The notes: a model not told the origin generated them from the sequence alone. Positions 10,284-20,507 are shown, counted from the first letter of the stretch. The stretch is 64,000 nucleotides of DNA from Sedimenticola selenatireducens DSM 17993 (GCF_000428045.1 NZ_ATZE01000015.1:70028-134027); one strand, 5' to 3'. Translations and numbers: made by a program.

Positions 10284-11552
10284 TCAGATTTGTCCTTGCA
10301 GATAGTTCGCCAGACTGTTCAGCGCCACCCGTTCCTGTTCGCGCTCTTCACGCAGATACTTAACACCGATAACGCCCTGCTCAAGCTCATCCTCGCCCAG
10401 CACCAGCGCAAAACGCGCACCGCTGCGATCGGCTTTTTTGAACTGGCTCTTGAAGCTGCCGCCGCCGCAATGACTCATCAGGCGCAGTCCCGGTACTTCC
10501 CGACGCAACCGGTCAGCCAGCAGCACACCTTGCTTTTGCGGGCTATCCCCAACCAGCACCAGATAGGCATCCAGGGTCTGCAGTTGCAGGGGTGTTTCCC
10601 GCTCTTCCAGCAGCACAATAAGCCGCTCCACCCCCATGGCGAAACCGACCGCCGGCGTCGGTTTGCCACCCAGCTGTTCCACCAGACCATCGTAGCGGCC
10701 GCCGGCACAAACGGTTCCCTGGGCTCCCAGTCGATCGGTCACCCACTCGAATACCGTGCGGGCATAGTAGTCAAGCCCGCGCACCAGACGGGTGTTCACC
10801 ACATAAGAGACACCGGCCCCTTCCAGCCCGGCACAGAGCGTCTCAAAGTGGCTCTTCGATTCATCCCCCAGATAATCCATCAGTGAAGGGGCTCCGGCAA
10901 TCAGTTCACGCATCTCCGGATTCTTGGAGTCCAGAATCCGCAGTGGGTTGCTACCAAGGCGACGCAGGCTGTCTTCATCCAGCTGCGCTTTATGTTCGGA
11001 GAGATAGGCCACCAGTTGCTCACGATAGACGGAACGTTCATCGGGAGTCCCCAGCGTATTGATCTGCAATACCAGACCCTCCAGGCCGAGACACTCCCAG
11101 AACCGCCGGGTCAACAGGATCATCTCGATATCGATATCCGGTCCGTCGAGTCCATAGGCCTCGGCGCCGATCTGATAGAACTGGCGATAGCGACCCTTCT
11201 GAGGACGCTCGTGCCGAAACATCGGCCCGTAATACCAGATTCGCTGCACCTGGTTATGAAACAGTCCATTCTCAATACCCGCCCGTACACAGCTGGCGGT
11301 ACACTCCGGCCGCAGCGTCAGGCTGTCGCCATTGCGGTCCTCGAAAGTATACATCTCCTTCTCGACGATATCGGTCACCTCGCCGATGGAACGCTTGAAC
11401 AGGTCGGTCATCTCCACCACAGGCGTGCGCAGCTCCCGATAACCGTAACTGTCCAGCACCGCTCGCACCTGCTGTTCCAGGAAATGCCAAACGGGTGACT
11501 GGTCCGGCAGGATATCGTGCATGCCACGAATGGCTTGTATATTTTTGGCCAT
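10284..11552 (-). CDS. hisS: histidyl-tRNA synthetase
   Basis: HisRS charges tRNA-His. The 422-aa class II enzyme begins [20 protein letters not shown] and has motif 2 ([21 protein letters not shown], shortened here), the histidine-binding elements [15 protein letters not shown] and [14 protein letters not shown], motif 3 (GFAMGVERL) and a C-terminal anticodon-binding domain. It is followed by yfgM. In most relatives ispG sits directly upstream, but here a repeat-bearing 198-bp spacer and then rodZ are found. Confidence 0.97.
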   Translation of the reverse strand: MAKNIQAIRGMHDILPDQSPVWHFLEQQVRAVLDSYGYRELRTPVVEMTDLFKRSIGEVTDIVEKEMYTFEDRNGDSLTLRPECTASCVRAGIENGLFHNQVQRIWYYGPMFRHERPQKGRYRQFYQIGAEAYGLDGPDIDIEMILLTRRFWECLGLEGLVLQINTLGTPDERSVYREQLVAYLSEHKAQLDEDSLRRLGSNPLRILDSKNPEMRELIAGAPSLMDYLGDESKSHFETLCAGLEGAGVSYVVNTRLVRGLDYYARTVFEWVTDRLGAQGTVCAGGRYDGLVEQLGGKPTPAVGFAMGVERLIVLLEERETPLQLQTLDAYLVLVGDSPQKQGVLLADRLRREVPGLRLMSHCGGGSFKSQFKKADRSGARFALVLGEDELEQGVIGVKYLREEREQERVALNSLANYLQGQI

Positions 11553-11614
11553 TACTCTCGTTCTGTACTCTTGCTTAACTTTTTCTGATTTTCCATCTAA
11601 CTCAGTATGATCGC

Positions 11615-11690
11615 CGGATTAAGTTGCGCTAATCCGACCTACCGGGCGAAATGCTAGGCTGTAGGTTGCGTTAGCCGAAGGCGTAACCCG
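11615..11690. repeat. pair of REP-like palindromes between rodZ and hisS
   Basis: CGGATTA (11615-11621) and TAATCCG (11630-11636) form a perfect 7-bp stem, followed by CGACCTAC. About 25 bp later, GTAGGTTGCGTTAGCCGAAG (from 11661) and GCGTAACCC form a second stem. The two units are roughly head to head. Their GTAGGT(T/C)G..TTAGC core resembles widespread gammaproteobacterial repetitive extragenic palindromes. They occupy the position where ispG is normally found. Confidence 0.55.
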
Positions 11691-11750
11691 GCAAGCAGAT
11701 TTAGCTGACAAATTTTATCTGTTTTTATGCCACCTGCGCGCACCCTTCTG

Positions 11751-12785
11751 TCATTCAGGCTGAAGGGTAAACTTGGCGACATTGCCGCGGATGTGGGGCG
11801 TCAGATCGAAGGCGGCGCCGTCAACCAGAATAGTCACCGCAGAAGCGTTACCGAATACCATTTTATAAGGCGCTTTACCTGCAAGCACGAGGCTGTCGCC
11901 CCCCGCCTTATTGCCGATCACTCTATAACTGCCCGTGGCATCCTTGATATCAGTCCAGCAGGCATCAGAAAATCTGACCTGTATCGCCCCAGAAGCCTGG
12001 ACCTGGGCGGGTTCCGCCATGATTACCCCGGTTGCCGGCGCTACTTCCGTCGCACTGTTCGGCAATGCGCTATCCATCGACCCGGCGACAGCGCCCTCCA
12101 CCGACCGCGGAGCCTCAGCGCCGCTCACTAACGGGCCAGCGGCGCCTTCCTGTGGCGTCATGTCCACCGGGCTTGGGGACTCATCCACACCAGACCCGGC
12201 CGGCTCGACAACTGGTGCATCCAGTATTTCCGGCTTATCAATCAGCGCCGGCAGGGTCATTTTGCCGTCATCGTCAACCGGTAGGTTATCCGACGCAGCT
12301 GGCGGGGTTTCCGCCTGCTGTTCTGCCGCCGGATTGCCGGCTTCAAGGCCCAGGTTGAGCGGCCATTGCAGATACCCGCGCCACCAGGTCACCACCAGGG
12401 CAATGATAGCGATGACGATCAGCCAGGTGGTCAGTCGAATAATGGTATGACTGCTGCGCACTTCATGCTTGATCTGGGCGGCCTTCAGATTCATGGCCTC
12501 TTCATCTGCCGGCCTGTATTGATGGAAAGCCTCCAGTATGGAGGCCACAGGAATATCCAACAGGCGGGCATAGTTGCGCAGATAGCCCTGCACAAATACG
12601 GCACTGGGCAATTTGCTGAAATCATCCGCTTCCAGCGCCTCCAGCATCGAGACGTTCAGGTGCAACAGACTGGCCACCCGGTTGATATCCATATCCTTTG
12701 CAATGCGGATTTCCCGCAGCTGTTTTCCAGGGCCCTGGATAACCGGTGGTTCAAGCGCCTCTTCGTTATGATCGGCGTCATTCAT
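11751..12785 (-). CDS. rodZ: cytoskeleton protein RodZ
   Basis: RodZ links MreB filaments to the cell-wall elongation machinery. The 344-aa protein has an N-terminal helix-turn-helix (about residues 20-90; REIRIAKDMDINRVASLL, VFVQGYLRNYARLL), a cytoplasmic basic stretch, one transmembrane helix near residues 117-136 (WLIVIAIIALVVTWW), a long Pro/Ala/Ser-rich periplasmic linker and a C-terminal beta domain (IQVRFSDACWTDIKDATG). Its ATG overlaps the pilW stop codon (TAATG), implying translational coupling. Confidence 0.94.
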   Translation of the reverse strand: MNDADHNEEALEPPVIQGPGKQLREIRIAKDMDINRVASLLHLNVSMLEALEADDFSKLPSAVFVQGYLRNYARLLDIPVASILEAFHQYRPADEEAMNLKAAQIKHEVRSSHTIIRLTTWLIVIAIIALVVTWWRGYLQWPLNLGLEAGNPAAEQQAETPPAASDNLPVDDDGKMTLPALIDKPEILDAPVVEPAGSGVDESPSPVDMTPQEGAAGPLVSGAEAPRSVEGAVAGSMDSALPNSATEVAPATGVIMAEPAQVQASGAIQVRFSDACWTDIKDATGSYRVIGNKAGGDSLVLAGKAPYKMVFGNASAVTILVDGAAFDLTPHIRGNVAKFTLQPE

Positions 12786-13585
12786 TAGTGTTCGGAATTC
12801 CTCAAGAGCTGCACCTCCCGGGAGTCAGGGAAGTTATTTTTTAACATCAGCGAATAACTGGACACGGCATTCTGATCGCCCAGGAGCCGCTCATTCTGGA
12901 TACCCAGCCACAGTGATGCCGGTGTTGGCCTGGCCTTTTCCAGATAACGCTGCAGATAGGCACGGGAGGAGAGATTTTCTCCGGCCTGAAAACTGATTTG
13001 GGCCATCTGGATCAATGCCAGTGAAAATTCGGGGTTAAAAGTCAGGGCCCGGCGAAGGTAGTTCTCCGCTTTTTGCAGATCATTGTCGCGTGCCGAACAG
13101 ATACCAGCATTGGTCAGCGCCACCTCGGGCGTCCTGTAGAGCGGATTTTCCAGCGCCTTCAAAAAATATTTATCGGCTTCTGCATAACGCTGTTGCTGAC
13201 AGAGAAATGAAGCGTAGGCATTCAACACATAGGAGTTTTTGGACTCTATTTTCAGACTGCGAAGAAAATGCTTTTCGGCCAGGTCACGCTCACCCAACCG
13301 GTCATACAGCAGGGCAATAACGTTGTGGCCTTCCGCATTCGCGGGCTCAACGGACAGCGCCTGCTTGGCCTTCTTCAGGGCCACATCAAGATGGCCTTCC
13401 CGCATATAGGCAATAGCCAGCTTTACATAGACATCGCCCGCACCGGTTTGGCTGTCCTGCCCGAACTGGCCAGTATTATCCACCATATCAGGCGAAGTGC
13501 CGCCCGGTCGCACAGCCCCCTGCTGACAACCCACAAGGAAAAGCAGTGTGAACAATCCCAGAACAGAGACCTGGCTCACTTTCAA
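12785..13585 (-). CDS. pilW: type IV pilus assembly lipoprotein PilW/PilF
   Basis: The PilW/PilF pilotin helps the PilQ secretin reach and assemble in the outer membrane. The 266-aa protein has a lipoprotein signal (LFLVGCQQG lipobox) and tetratricopeptide repeats ([51 protein letters not shown]). Its start overlaps the rlmN stop by four bases and its stop overlaps the rodZ start. The presence of fimX at 52486 fits a working type IV pilus system in this organism. Confidence 0.93.
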   Translation of the reverse strand: MKVSQVSVLGLFTLLFLVGCQQGAVRPGGTSPDMVDNTGQFGQDSQTGAGDVYVKLAIAYMREGHLDVALKKAKQALSVEPANAEGHNVIALLYDRLGERDLAEKHFLRSLKIESKNSYVLNAYASFLCQQQRYAEADKYFLKALENPLYRTPEVALTNAGICSARDNDLQKAENYLRRALTFNPEFSLALIQMAQISFQAGENLSSRAYLQRYLEKARPTPASLWLGIQNERLLGDQNAVSSYSLMLKNNFPDSREVQLLRNSEH

Positions 13586-14664
13586 CGTACAACTCCTCCT
13601 GAATGTTTCAATTCACGCCGACTGCGATCCTTCACCCGCCCAACCAGCTGCCCGCAGGCCGCATCAATATCCTCGCCCCGGGTCTTGCGGGTCGTGGTGA
13701 CTATACCAGCCCGGACCAGCCGCTGACGAAACGCGTCGATCCGTTCTGGTGGGGAGCAGTGGTAACCGGTTCCCGGAAACGGATTGAATGGAATAAGATT
13801 GATTTTTGACGGTGTCCCTTCAAGCAACCGAATCAGCTGTTTGGCCTGTTTGTCACTATCGTTGATACCATCCAACATGACATATTCCCAAGTTACCTTG
13901 CGCCGCTTGTCGCCCCGGAGATAGTCCCGGCACGCGGGGATCAGCTGTTCCAGGGGATACTTGCGATTGATCGGCACCAACTGATCGCGCAGCTCGTTGG
14001 TCGGAGCATGGAGTGAAACCGCCAGACTCACCTCGGACAACTCCGTGAGCTGTTTAAGTGCAGGTACAATCCCCGAAGTACTGATAGTAACCCGGTATTT
14101 CGACAGCATATAAGCCAGGTCGTCCTGCATGATATTGGTCGCCGTTACCACCGGATCAAAGTTGGCCAGCGGCTCGCCCATCCCCATTAACACCACGTTA
14201 GTGAGAGATTTACCCAACTCCCGCTCGGCCACCCACACCTGACCGATAATCTCCGCCGCCGTGAGGTTACGGTTGAATCCCTGCTGCGCCGTGGAACAGA
14301 AACTGCAGTCCAGCGCACAACCGACCTGGGATGAGATACAGAGCGTGCTGCGATTGGGTTCCGGAATAAAAACCGATTCGATCCGGTTGTCGCAGTCCAG
14401 TTCGATGACCCACTTGTGGGTGCCATCCAGTGCCGGCTGATCAAATATGATCTCCGGGACCCTGACCTCCGCCACCTGCTTGAGCTGTTCACGCAGTTTT
14501 TTCGACAGGTCCGTCATGGCATCGAAATCGGTGACGCCGTGCTTATGAATCCATTTGAGCACATTGCGGCCGTTAAAGGCCTTGGCACCCAGACCTTCAA
14601 AAAAGGACTCCATGCCCTTGCGGTCAAAATCCAGCAGATTGACTTTCTGTTCAGCGCTCTGCAT
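13582..14664 (-). CDS. rlmN: 23S rRNA/tRNA adenine-C2 methyltransferase RlmN
   Basis: RlmN is a radical-SAM enzyme that methylates C2 of A2503 in 23S rRNA and A37 of some tRNAs. The protein has the [17 protein letters not shown] cluster motif (CxxxCxxC), the [10 protein letters not shown] motif and the C-terminal catalytic Cys in [10 protein letters not shown]. The ATG at 14664 gives 360 aa and the usual [13 protein letters not shown] start. A longer frame reaching back to 14733 has no family counterpart. AGGG precedes the ATG closely. Confidence 0.96.
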   Translation of the reverse strand: MQSAEQKVNLLDFDRKGMESFFEGLGAKAFNGRNVLKWIHKHGVTDFDAMTDLSKKLREQLKQVAEVRVPEIIFDQPALDGTHKWVIELDCDNRIESVFIPEPNRSTLCISSQVGCALDCSFCSTAQQGFNRNLTAAEIIGQVWVAERELGKSLTNVVLMGMGEPLANFDPVVTATNIMQDDLAYMLSKYRVTISTSGIVPALKQLTELSEVSLAVSLHAPTNELRDQLVPINRKYPLEQLIPACRDYLRGDKRRKVTWEYVMLDGINDSDKQAKQLIRLLEGTPSKINLIPFNPFPGTGYHCSPPERIDAFRQRLVRAGIVTTTRKTRGEDIDAACGQLVGRVKDRSRRELKHSGGVVR

Positions 14665-14777
14665 TACCCTGCCACTCCACACAGTATTTGAAAGGTGTTT
14701 TCGCTGCCCTGCGAACAGAGACGCACGCGGCAATCAACGCCATGGCGAAGGTAATGCAGATTGATCAAGGTTCGACC

Positions 14778-15206
14778 TCAACGCAGCCTTTCGCAGACAC
14801 CTTCGGGAAAGAAGAAGGCGATCTCCACAGCGGCAGTTTCCGGTGCGTCCGAGCCGTGAACGGCATTCTCATCCACCGTCTCGGCAAAGTCGGCCCGGAT
14901 GGTGCCCGGCGCTGCGTCTTTCGGGTTGGTGGCACCCATTACTTCTCGGTTCTTGGCAATGGCATTTTCACCCTCCAGTACCTGTACCATCACCGGGCCG
15001 GAGGTCATGAAATCGATCAGGTCATTGTAGAAGGGACGCTCTTTATGCACGGCATAAAACTCGCCGGCCTGTTCACGGGTCAGCTGCAACATCTTCGAGG
15101 CAACAATCTTGAGGCCTGCTTCTTCAAAGCGGCTATAGATTTTTCCAATAATGTTCTTCGCCACCGCATCCGGCTTCACAATTGAGAATGTACGCTCGAT
15201 CGCCAT
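14778..15206 (-). CDS. ndk: nucleoside diphosphate kinase
   Basis: Ndk balances nucleoside triphosphate pools by phosphate transfer through a histidine. The 142-aa protein starts [18 protein letters not shown] and has [15 protein letters not shown] and the catalytic His in [12 protein letters not shown]. It heads the rlmN-pilW-rodZ run with a 113-bp gap to rlmN. The 282 bases between it and relA show no gene; they contain small imperfect palindromes and a T-rich run just before the ndk start. Confidence 0.97.
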   Translation of the reverse strand: MAIERTFSIVKPDAVAKNIIGKIYSRFEEAGLKIVASKMLQLTREQAGEFYAVHKERPFYNDLIDFMTSGPVMVQVLEGENAIAKNREVMGATNPKDAAPGTIRADFAETVDENAVHGSDAPETAAVEIAFFFPEGVCERLR

Positions 15207-15488
15207 CAAAAACTCCAATAATTTCAAACAATAAAAAAACAATGCCCAGCCGACAGGCTACGCAGGAAACGTCAATTCAGTCCTCTGAAATAACCGCATG
15301 CCAATCTGCGGATGGCACTTGCCCGGAGGAATCGCACCTTTTCGCCAAATGCGCCTTAGAGGATCTGTTTTCTATTTACAAAACCAACGCTTAGTTTACC
15401 TTGCGGTGGGGGAAACAGGCAATTTATCATTCCGCCAAATCTGTTTACTGATAGGCCAGCTCGTCCCTCCTCCACCCATCCGCAACTC

Positions 15489-17711
15489 CTACACGTCTCG
15501 TCTGACCGTCAGCACATCGGGCAACTGGGCGATCTTCTCCAGCAGGCGGCTCAGTTGACGCATATTGGTAATCTCGACGGTAAAGCGCATATTGGCCCGA
15601 TCCATCTTGCGGTCCGACTGGGTATTGACCCCGAGCACATCCACCTCTTCATTGGTGAGGATGGCCGATATATCCCGCAACAGCCCCTTCCGGTCGGTTG
15701 CAGTGATCTTGATATCGACCTGATATGAGCCGGTGGCGCCCTCACCCGCCCAGGCCACATCGATCAGTCGCTCGCGCTCCTCATCATCCAGATGGGTAAC
15801 CATGCCACAGTCACTTCGATGCACCGTGACACCGCGTCCCCGGGTGATAAAACCGACAATCTCATCATTGGGCACCGGCTTGCAGCAGCGCGCAATATGG
15901 GTCATGAGATCCTCCACACCCTCGACAACCACCTCACCCCGCCCGGCTTTCTCAGACCGTCCCGGTTTTGGATGGGGTAACTGCTCGACATGGGAGGGCT
16001 TCTGCGCCGGCATTTCATGAGCCACTCCCATTCCCGCCACCTGGATCGGCGAAACATCACCCCGGCCGATGGCTGCCAACAGGTCATCACTCTTCTTGAA
16101 ATTAAACCGCCTGACCGCAACAGCCAGATCCGGTTTCGCGACGCCCAGCCGATTAATTTCACGCTCCAGACTGATCTTCCCGGCATGCAGATGCTGTTCG
16201 TAATCCTGCTGCTTGAACCATTGCCGAACCCGATTGCGCGCCCGACTGGTCTTCAGATATCCGAGATGAGGACTGAGCCAATCCCGGCTGGGACCACCCT
16301 CTTTAACGGTTAAAATCTCCACCAGCTGGCCACTTTCAAGCGGTCGGGTGAGCGGCCGGATCTTGCCATCGATCTTGGCGCCACGACAGCGATGCCCCAC
16401 GTCAGAGTGTATGGCGTAAGCGAAATCCACAGCAGTGGCGCCCTTGGGCAGCTCCACCACCTTGCCCTGCGGCGTAAGCACGTAGACTTGCCGGGATTCA
16501 AACTCGCTCTTCAGATTATCGACAAAATCCTCTGAACCGGCCGGATCATCCTTGACCTCAATCCAGTTACGCATCAGGGAGATACGTCGCTCAAACTCGG
16601 CATCACCCTTGCTGCCACCCTCTTTGTAACGCCAATGGGCGGCCACGCCGAGTTCTGCATGTTCATGCATATCGTGGGTGCGGATCTGGATTTCCAGGGT
16701 CTTGTCTTCCGGCCCGATCACCGCCGTATGGATCGAACGGTACATATTGGCCTTGGGGGTGGCGATATAGTCATCGAACTCACCCGGAATGTGCCGCCAC
16801 AACCCGTGCACCACGCCAATAGCGGCATAACAGTCAGCCACGCTATCCACCAGCACCCGGACCGCCCGCAGATCAAAAATCTGCTCGAAGGGAACCGACT
16901 TCCGCTTCATCTTTTTCCAGATGCTATAGATATGCTTGGGGCGTCCGGTTATCTCGGCGTCGATTTGCAGCTCGGCGAATTTTGCCTGCAGGATATCGAC
17001 CACATCCTCAATATAATCTTCCCTGTCAGCACGCCGTCCATCCAGTTTTTTGGCAATGTCCATGTAGGTATCCGGCTCCAGGTAGCGGAGACAGAGGTCC
17101 TCCAGCTCCCATTTGATCTGCCAGATACCGAGTCGGTTGGCGAGGGGGGCGTAAATCTGCTGGGTTTCGCGCGCTTCCTTGACCCGCATTGCCTCGGGCA
17201 GGGATTTCAGGATGCGCATGATATGCAGCCGTTCTGCCAGCACGATCAGGACCACCCGGATGTCATCGGCGATGCTGAGCAGCATACGGCGCAGATTTTC
17301 GGTATGCACCACCTCCTTGTCGTGCTGACTGGCCGCGCGGTCCCGGGAGACGAAGCCGATCCGCGCCATGTCATTCACCATGCGCGCAACACTCTTGCCG
17401 AACTGCTTTTCCAGCCGGGACAGGTTAACCTGATCGCCCGGCAACACATCGTGTAAAATGGCAGCCGCCAAGGTCTCCCAGTCCAGATCCATCTCGGCCA
17501 AAATCTCTGCGACGGCAAGGGCATGACGCAGGGTCGTTTCCCCCGTAACCTCGACACCCTCGCGATGAATTTCAAACGCGAGATCACACGCCTCGTGCAA
17601 CTTCTCCATCTCTGCCGCACTGCGCTTGACGGCCAGACCTGCCAGCCAGACACGAATATCCCGCTCATCCAGACCATCATTCTCAGGAAGGTTGGTTGTG
17701 ATGCTAACCAT
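15489..17711 (-). CDS. relA: RelA-type (p)ppGpp synthetase
   Basis: This is a 740-aa RelA/SpoT homologue with the order pseudo-hydrolase HD domain (about 55-190), synthetase (about 240-350), TGS (about 405-465), RIS/zinc-finger-like (HIARCCKPVPNDE) and ACT (about 665-740). The EFDDY motif at residues 311-315 is the acidic ExDD form of monofunctional RelA. The HD site keeps His63, His87 and Asp88, but the ED pair is replaced by PGD and the later Asp by Glu (LAERLHIM). Hydrolysis is therefore unlikely. One oddity is ANMYRSIHT, with Met323 where NGY is typical. AAGGAC lies eight bases before the ATG. It stands alone between ndk and the DUF1015 gene. Confidence 0.94.
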   Translation of the reverse strand: MVSITTNLPENDGLDERDIRVWLAGLAVKRSAAEMEKLHEACDLAFEIHREGVEVTGETTLRHALAVAEILAEMDLDWETLAAAILHDVLPGDQVNLSRLEKQFGKSVARMVNDMARIGFVSRDRAASQHDKEVVHTENLRRMLLSIADDIRVVLIVLAERLHIMRILKSLPEAMRVKEARETQQIYAPLANRLGIWQIKWELEDLCLRYLEPDTYMDIAKKLDGRRADREDYIEDVVDILQAKFAELQIDAEITGRPKHIYSIWKKMKRKSVPFEQIFDLRAVRVLVDSVADCYAAIGVVHGLWRHIPGEFDDYIATPKANMYRSIHTAVIGPEDKTLEIQIRTHDMHEHAELGVAAHWRYKEGGSKGDAEFERRISLMRNWIEVKDDPAGSEDFVDNLKSEFESRQVYVLTPQGKVVELPKGATAVDFAYAIHSDVGHRCRGAKIDGKIRPLTRPLESGQLVEILTVKEGGPSRDWLSPHLGYLKTSRARNRVRQWFKQQDYEQHLHAGKISLEREINRLGVAKPDLAVAVRRFNFKKSDDLLAAIGRGDVSPIQVAGMGVAHEMPAQKPSHVEQLPHPKPGRSEKAGRGEVVVEGVEDLMTHIARCCKPVPNDEIVGFITRGRGVTVHRSDCGMVTHLDDEERERLIDVAWAGEGATGSYQVDIKITATDRKGLLRDISAILTNEEVDVLGVNTQSDRKMDRANMRFTVEITNMRQLSRLLEKIAQLPDVLTVRRDV

Positions 17712-18166
17712 CTGAAGTCCTTATGGAAATTTCAATCCAAGCATTACCGAACCAAAACAGGATTCAGTGCCCTAGGAGCCTGCCGGAGTTAACACTGATC
17801 TACTGCGGAAAAGCCGGATTTGGCCATATTCTCCGATCCTCCTCGTTGAATAGGTCCACTATTCCATCCTTAGGTCCGTAAACGGTGCACCCTGCACCAC
17901 TCCTCGCCTCGAAAGATCAAAAATCTGCCTCAAATCGGCTTTCCCTCGCCACGATCGGTCAAGCCCAACAAACTCCTAGCAACTTTTATAGTTGTTTTCG
18001 TATTTAATAATGGACGCCAATCCAGGATATTCCCAGCCCACAGGGGAATAATACCATTCAGATCAGCGGCACCATTTTCCTGATAAATCAGCCGCGCATT
18101 ATTCAGGAAAACGCACGCAATGCCAAACCATGCCCCTGAGTCTAGCCAAGACAGGAGGGTTACCAT
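17712..18166. other. intergenic region upstream of relA
   Basis: I see no supported gene in these 455 bases. A 17-base sequence at 17762-17778 matches 524-539 except for one extra C. It begins a longer imperfect palindrome (CAGTG...CACTG, 17766-17796). A 78-codon minus-strand frame in the right half has no ribosome site and looks random. The relA promoter should lie here, but no strong sigma-70 match stands out. Confidence 0.4.
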
Positions 18167-18439
18167 ATGAACGAGATCAATAAAAATGGTTCACCGGAAC
18201 CGAGGATAAACCTTATCCTGATCTCCACCCCAGGCACTGCCAACTTTCGGATCAAATATGAGGATAGAAGGCATTTTCCGATGAAGCATCCCCCCCGCCG
18301 TTACTACCCTGCACTTGAGGTAATGGCAACGGCAGAAGAATATGAAGGGCATGGAGAAGATTCGCTTCCGTATATGACCACCCCTGAGCAGCGGAATCAC
18401 TCTTTCGGGAATCCAGGAGTCGTTAAAGCAGATGACTGA
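18167..18439 (+). CDS. hypothetical 90-aa protein
   Basis: This small frame is supported mainly by a strong AGGAGGG located about eight bases before its ATG. The product is basic, polar and low in hydrophobic residues (KHPPRRYYPALEVMATAEEYEGHGED), with no membrane segment or motif I recognise. It overlaps the 3' end of the convergent DUF1015 gene by 17 bp. It could be a real small protein or a chance frame with a good ribosome site. Confidence 0.4.
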   Translation: MNEINKNGSPEPRINLILISTPGTANFRIKYEDRRHFPMKHPPRRYYPALEVMATAEEYEGHGEDSLPYMTTPEQRNHSFGNPGVVKADD

Positions 18440-19661
18440 CCAGCCCATCGGCCAGTTTTGGCTCAAACCAGGTGGATTTGGGCGGCATGATCTGGCCTGC
18501 GTCTGCCACCGCCATCAGGGCATTCATGGTCGTCGGATAGAGTGCGAAGGCTACCGCCCATTCACCACTGTCCACTCGCTGCTCCAGGGCCTTCAGCCCC
18601 CTGATACCACCCACAAAGTCTATCCTGCTGTCGGTGCGCTGATCAGTGATCCCGAGCACTGGATCCAGCAATTCATTAGCCAATAGACTCACATCCAGAC
18701 TCGCCACCGGATCCAATGATGGAATGCGCGCATCCGCAAGCACCAGTTGATACCAGGCGCCATCCAGATACATGCCGAAATGACCGGTCTGCTCCGGTTT
18801 AACCGGCTGGTCTGCCACTTCAACCTGAAAGCGATCACGCACGGCCTGCAGAAATTGCGGCGCGCTCATGCCGTTCAGATCCCTGACAATACGGTTGTAA
18901 TCCAGGATGCGGGTCTGTTTATGGGGAAAGATGACTGACAGAAAATAGTTATACGGCTCTTCACCTGTATGTTGGGGATTTGCCGATTTGCACTCAGCCG
19001 CTACACGGGACGCTGCGGCTGAGCGGTGATGCCCATCGGCCACATAGAGGGCAGGTAACTCATCAAACAGCAGGGTCAGAGCGGTAATCCGGGTCTTATC
19101 CGACAGCACCCATATCTGATGGCGCACCGAATCAGCCGCCGTTATATCCACCGCCGGATCACCCTCGGCGGCACTGCTGAGCAGTTCATCAATGCGGTCG
19201 TCACTCGGATAGACCAGAAACACCGGGCCAGTCTGTGTATTCAGCGCCGATATCTGCTTGACGCGATCCTGCTCCTTGGCGGGACGGGTCAGCTCGTGCC
19301 GCTTGATCCTTCCGTTGTCATAGGCATCGACAGAGGCAGCCGCCACTACGCCCAGCTGGGTATGGGCACCCATGGTGAGCCGATAAACGTAATAACAGTC
19401 ACTGCTGTCCTGGATCAGCACGCCCTCGCTGCGCATGGCAGCGAGATTTTCCGCCGCCTTGGAATAGACTTCAGGTGAGTAAGGGTCAACAGAGACGGGA
19501 AGGTCAACTTCCGGACGGGAGATATGCAGAAAACTCCAGGGTCTGCCTTCGACCATCTCCCTGGCCTCCAGGTCGCTCATCACATCATAGGGCGGAGCGG
19601 CAACTTCCTCCGCACGGCCGGTAGCAGGCCTCAGCCCGGGAAACGCTCTGATCAGCGACAT
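18423..19661 (-). CDS. DUF1015 family protein
   Basis: This 412-aa cytosolic protein matches the DUF1015 family: an N-terminal FPGLRPATGRAEEVAAPPYDV, then LIQDSSDCYYVYR, KRHELTRPAKEQDRV, the conserved YVADGHHRSAAASR and the C-terminal VPKSTWFEPKLADGL-like end. The His-rich ADGHHR motif resembles a ParB/Srx-like active-site motif. The biochemical role is uncharacterised for most members. The gene stands alone between relA and the isc operon. Confidence 0.85.
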   Translation of the reverse strand: MSLIRAFPGLRPATGRAEEVAAPPYDVMSDLEAREMVEGRPWSFLHISRPEVDLPVSVDPYSPEVYSKAAENLAAMRSEGVLIQDSSDCYYVYRLTMGAHTQLGVVAAASVDAYDNGRIKRHELTRPAKEQDRVKQISALNTQTGPVFLVYPSDDRIDELLSSAAEGDPAVDITAADSVRHQIWVLSDKTRITALTLLFDELPALYVADGHHRSAAASRVAAECKSANPQHTGEEPYNYFLSVIFPHKQTRILDYNRIVRDLNGMSAPQFLQAVRDRFQVEVADQPVKPEQTGHFGMYLDGAWYQLVLADARIPSLDPVASLDVSLLANELLDPVLGITDQRTDSRIDFVGGIRGLKALEQRVDSGEWAVAFALYPTTMNALMAVADAGQIMPPKSTWFEPKLADGLVSHLL

Positions 19662-19956
19662 AACTGTCCTCGAAGGATATGCTTGGGAACGGCAGACTTA
19701 TTCAGCCCGCATTGTTCCAAAGCGTTCACCCGCTGTCCAGACAGAGATGCTTATCGCGATATTAACCGTTGTTTCGGTGTGGGAAATCCCGCCGCGAGAG
19801 TAAATCGGTTTGCCTGATCTGCTGCCATAACCAAACCAGTGCAGATATGTGATGGAGTTGTAGCGGGCACAGCCCGCGCTGGAAGGTCGCCTGGTCGGGA
19901 TGGATGCGCAGCACCCGATCAGTGTGGTCGCCGTCCCGAAAGCAGGATCAAGGGCG

Positions 19957-20157
19957 TTATTCCCGCTCTTCAATCCAGGCCATCTGAATGGCCTCCAGAA
20001 TCCGCTCGCCGGTATGTTTCGGGTCATCATCAAAATCCGGCAGCGCCGTGACCCACTTATTCAGGTCGACGAAGTTGACATGATTGGGATCGACATCCGG
20101 ATACGTCTCATCCAGTTCAATCGCGATGTTGAGAGAATCCGTCCATTTCAAACCCAT
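19957..20157 (-). CDS. iscX: IscX, accessory protein of Fe-S assembly
   Basis: This 66-aa acidic protein reads KWTDSLNIAIELDETYPDVD, DLNKWVTALPDFDDDP and ILEAIQMAWIEE, matching full-length IscX (YfhJ). IscX binds IscS and iron and modulates cluster assembly. It is the last gene of the isc operon, 11 bp after fdx. The 295 bases downstream, up to the DUF1015 gene, hold only imperfect GC-rich palindromes. Confidence 0.95.
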   Translation of the reverse strand: MGLKWTDSLNIAIELDETYPDVDPNHVNFVDLNKWVTALPDFDDDPKHTGERILEAIQMAWIEERE

Positions 20158-20168
20158 AGTCTGCCCCC

Positions 20169-20507
20169 TCAGTGAGTTTCTGAAACCATATTAATAGTGT
20201 ATTTGGGTATTTCGATCACCAGGTCCTCATCGCCGACCAGCGCCTGACAGCTGAGTCGGGATTCCGGCTCCAAACCCCACGCCTTGTCCAGCATATCCTC
20301 TTCCACCTCATCGGCCTCTCCCAGGGAATCAAGCCCCTCCCGGATGATCACGTGGCAAGTCGTGCAGGCACAGGATTTTTCGCAGGCGTGCTCAATCTCT
20401 ATGCCATTTTGATTGGCGGCATCGCAAATGGAGATACCGGGTTCCACCTCGATCACCGCCCCCTCCGGGCAGATCTCTTCGTGTGGAAGAAAAATTAGTT
20501 GAGTCAT
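20169..20507 (-). CDS. fdx: ISC-system [2Fe-2S] ferredoxin
   Basis: This 112-aa adrenodoxin-type ferredoxin supplies electrons for Fe-S cluster assembly. The ligand cysteines are in EHACEKSCACTTCHV and later in RLSCQALVG. The ATG at 20507 (MTQLIFLPHEE) matches the family; a TTG two codons earlier is less likely. It lies 21 bp downstream of hscA. Confidence 0.95.
   Translation of the reverse strand: MTQLIFLPHEEICPEGAVIEVEPGISICDAANQNGIEIEHACEKSCACTTCHVIIREGLDSLGEADEVEEDMLDKAWGLEPESRLSCQALVGDEDLVIEIPKYTINMVSETH

Noticed and set aside
15207-15488. 6S RNA or a riboswitch in the relA-ndk gap
   Set aside because: The small palindromes do not form the long bulged hairpin of 6S RNA, and no known riboswitch core was recognised.
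19698-20033. A 111-codon minus-strand frame overlapping iscX
   Set aside because: iscX is a clear full-length match in another frame. The overlapping frame has no domain or ribosome site.
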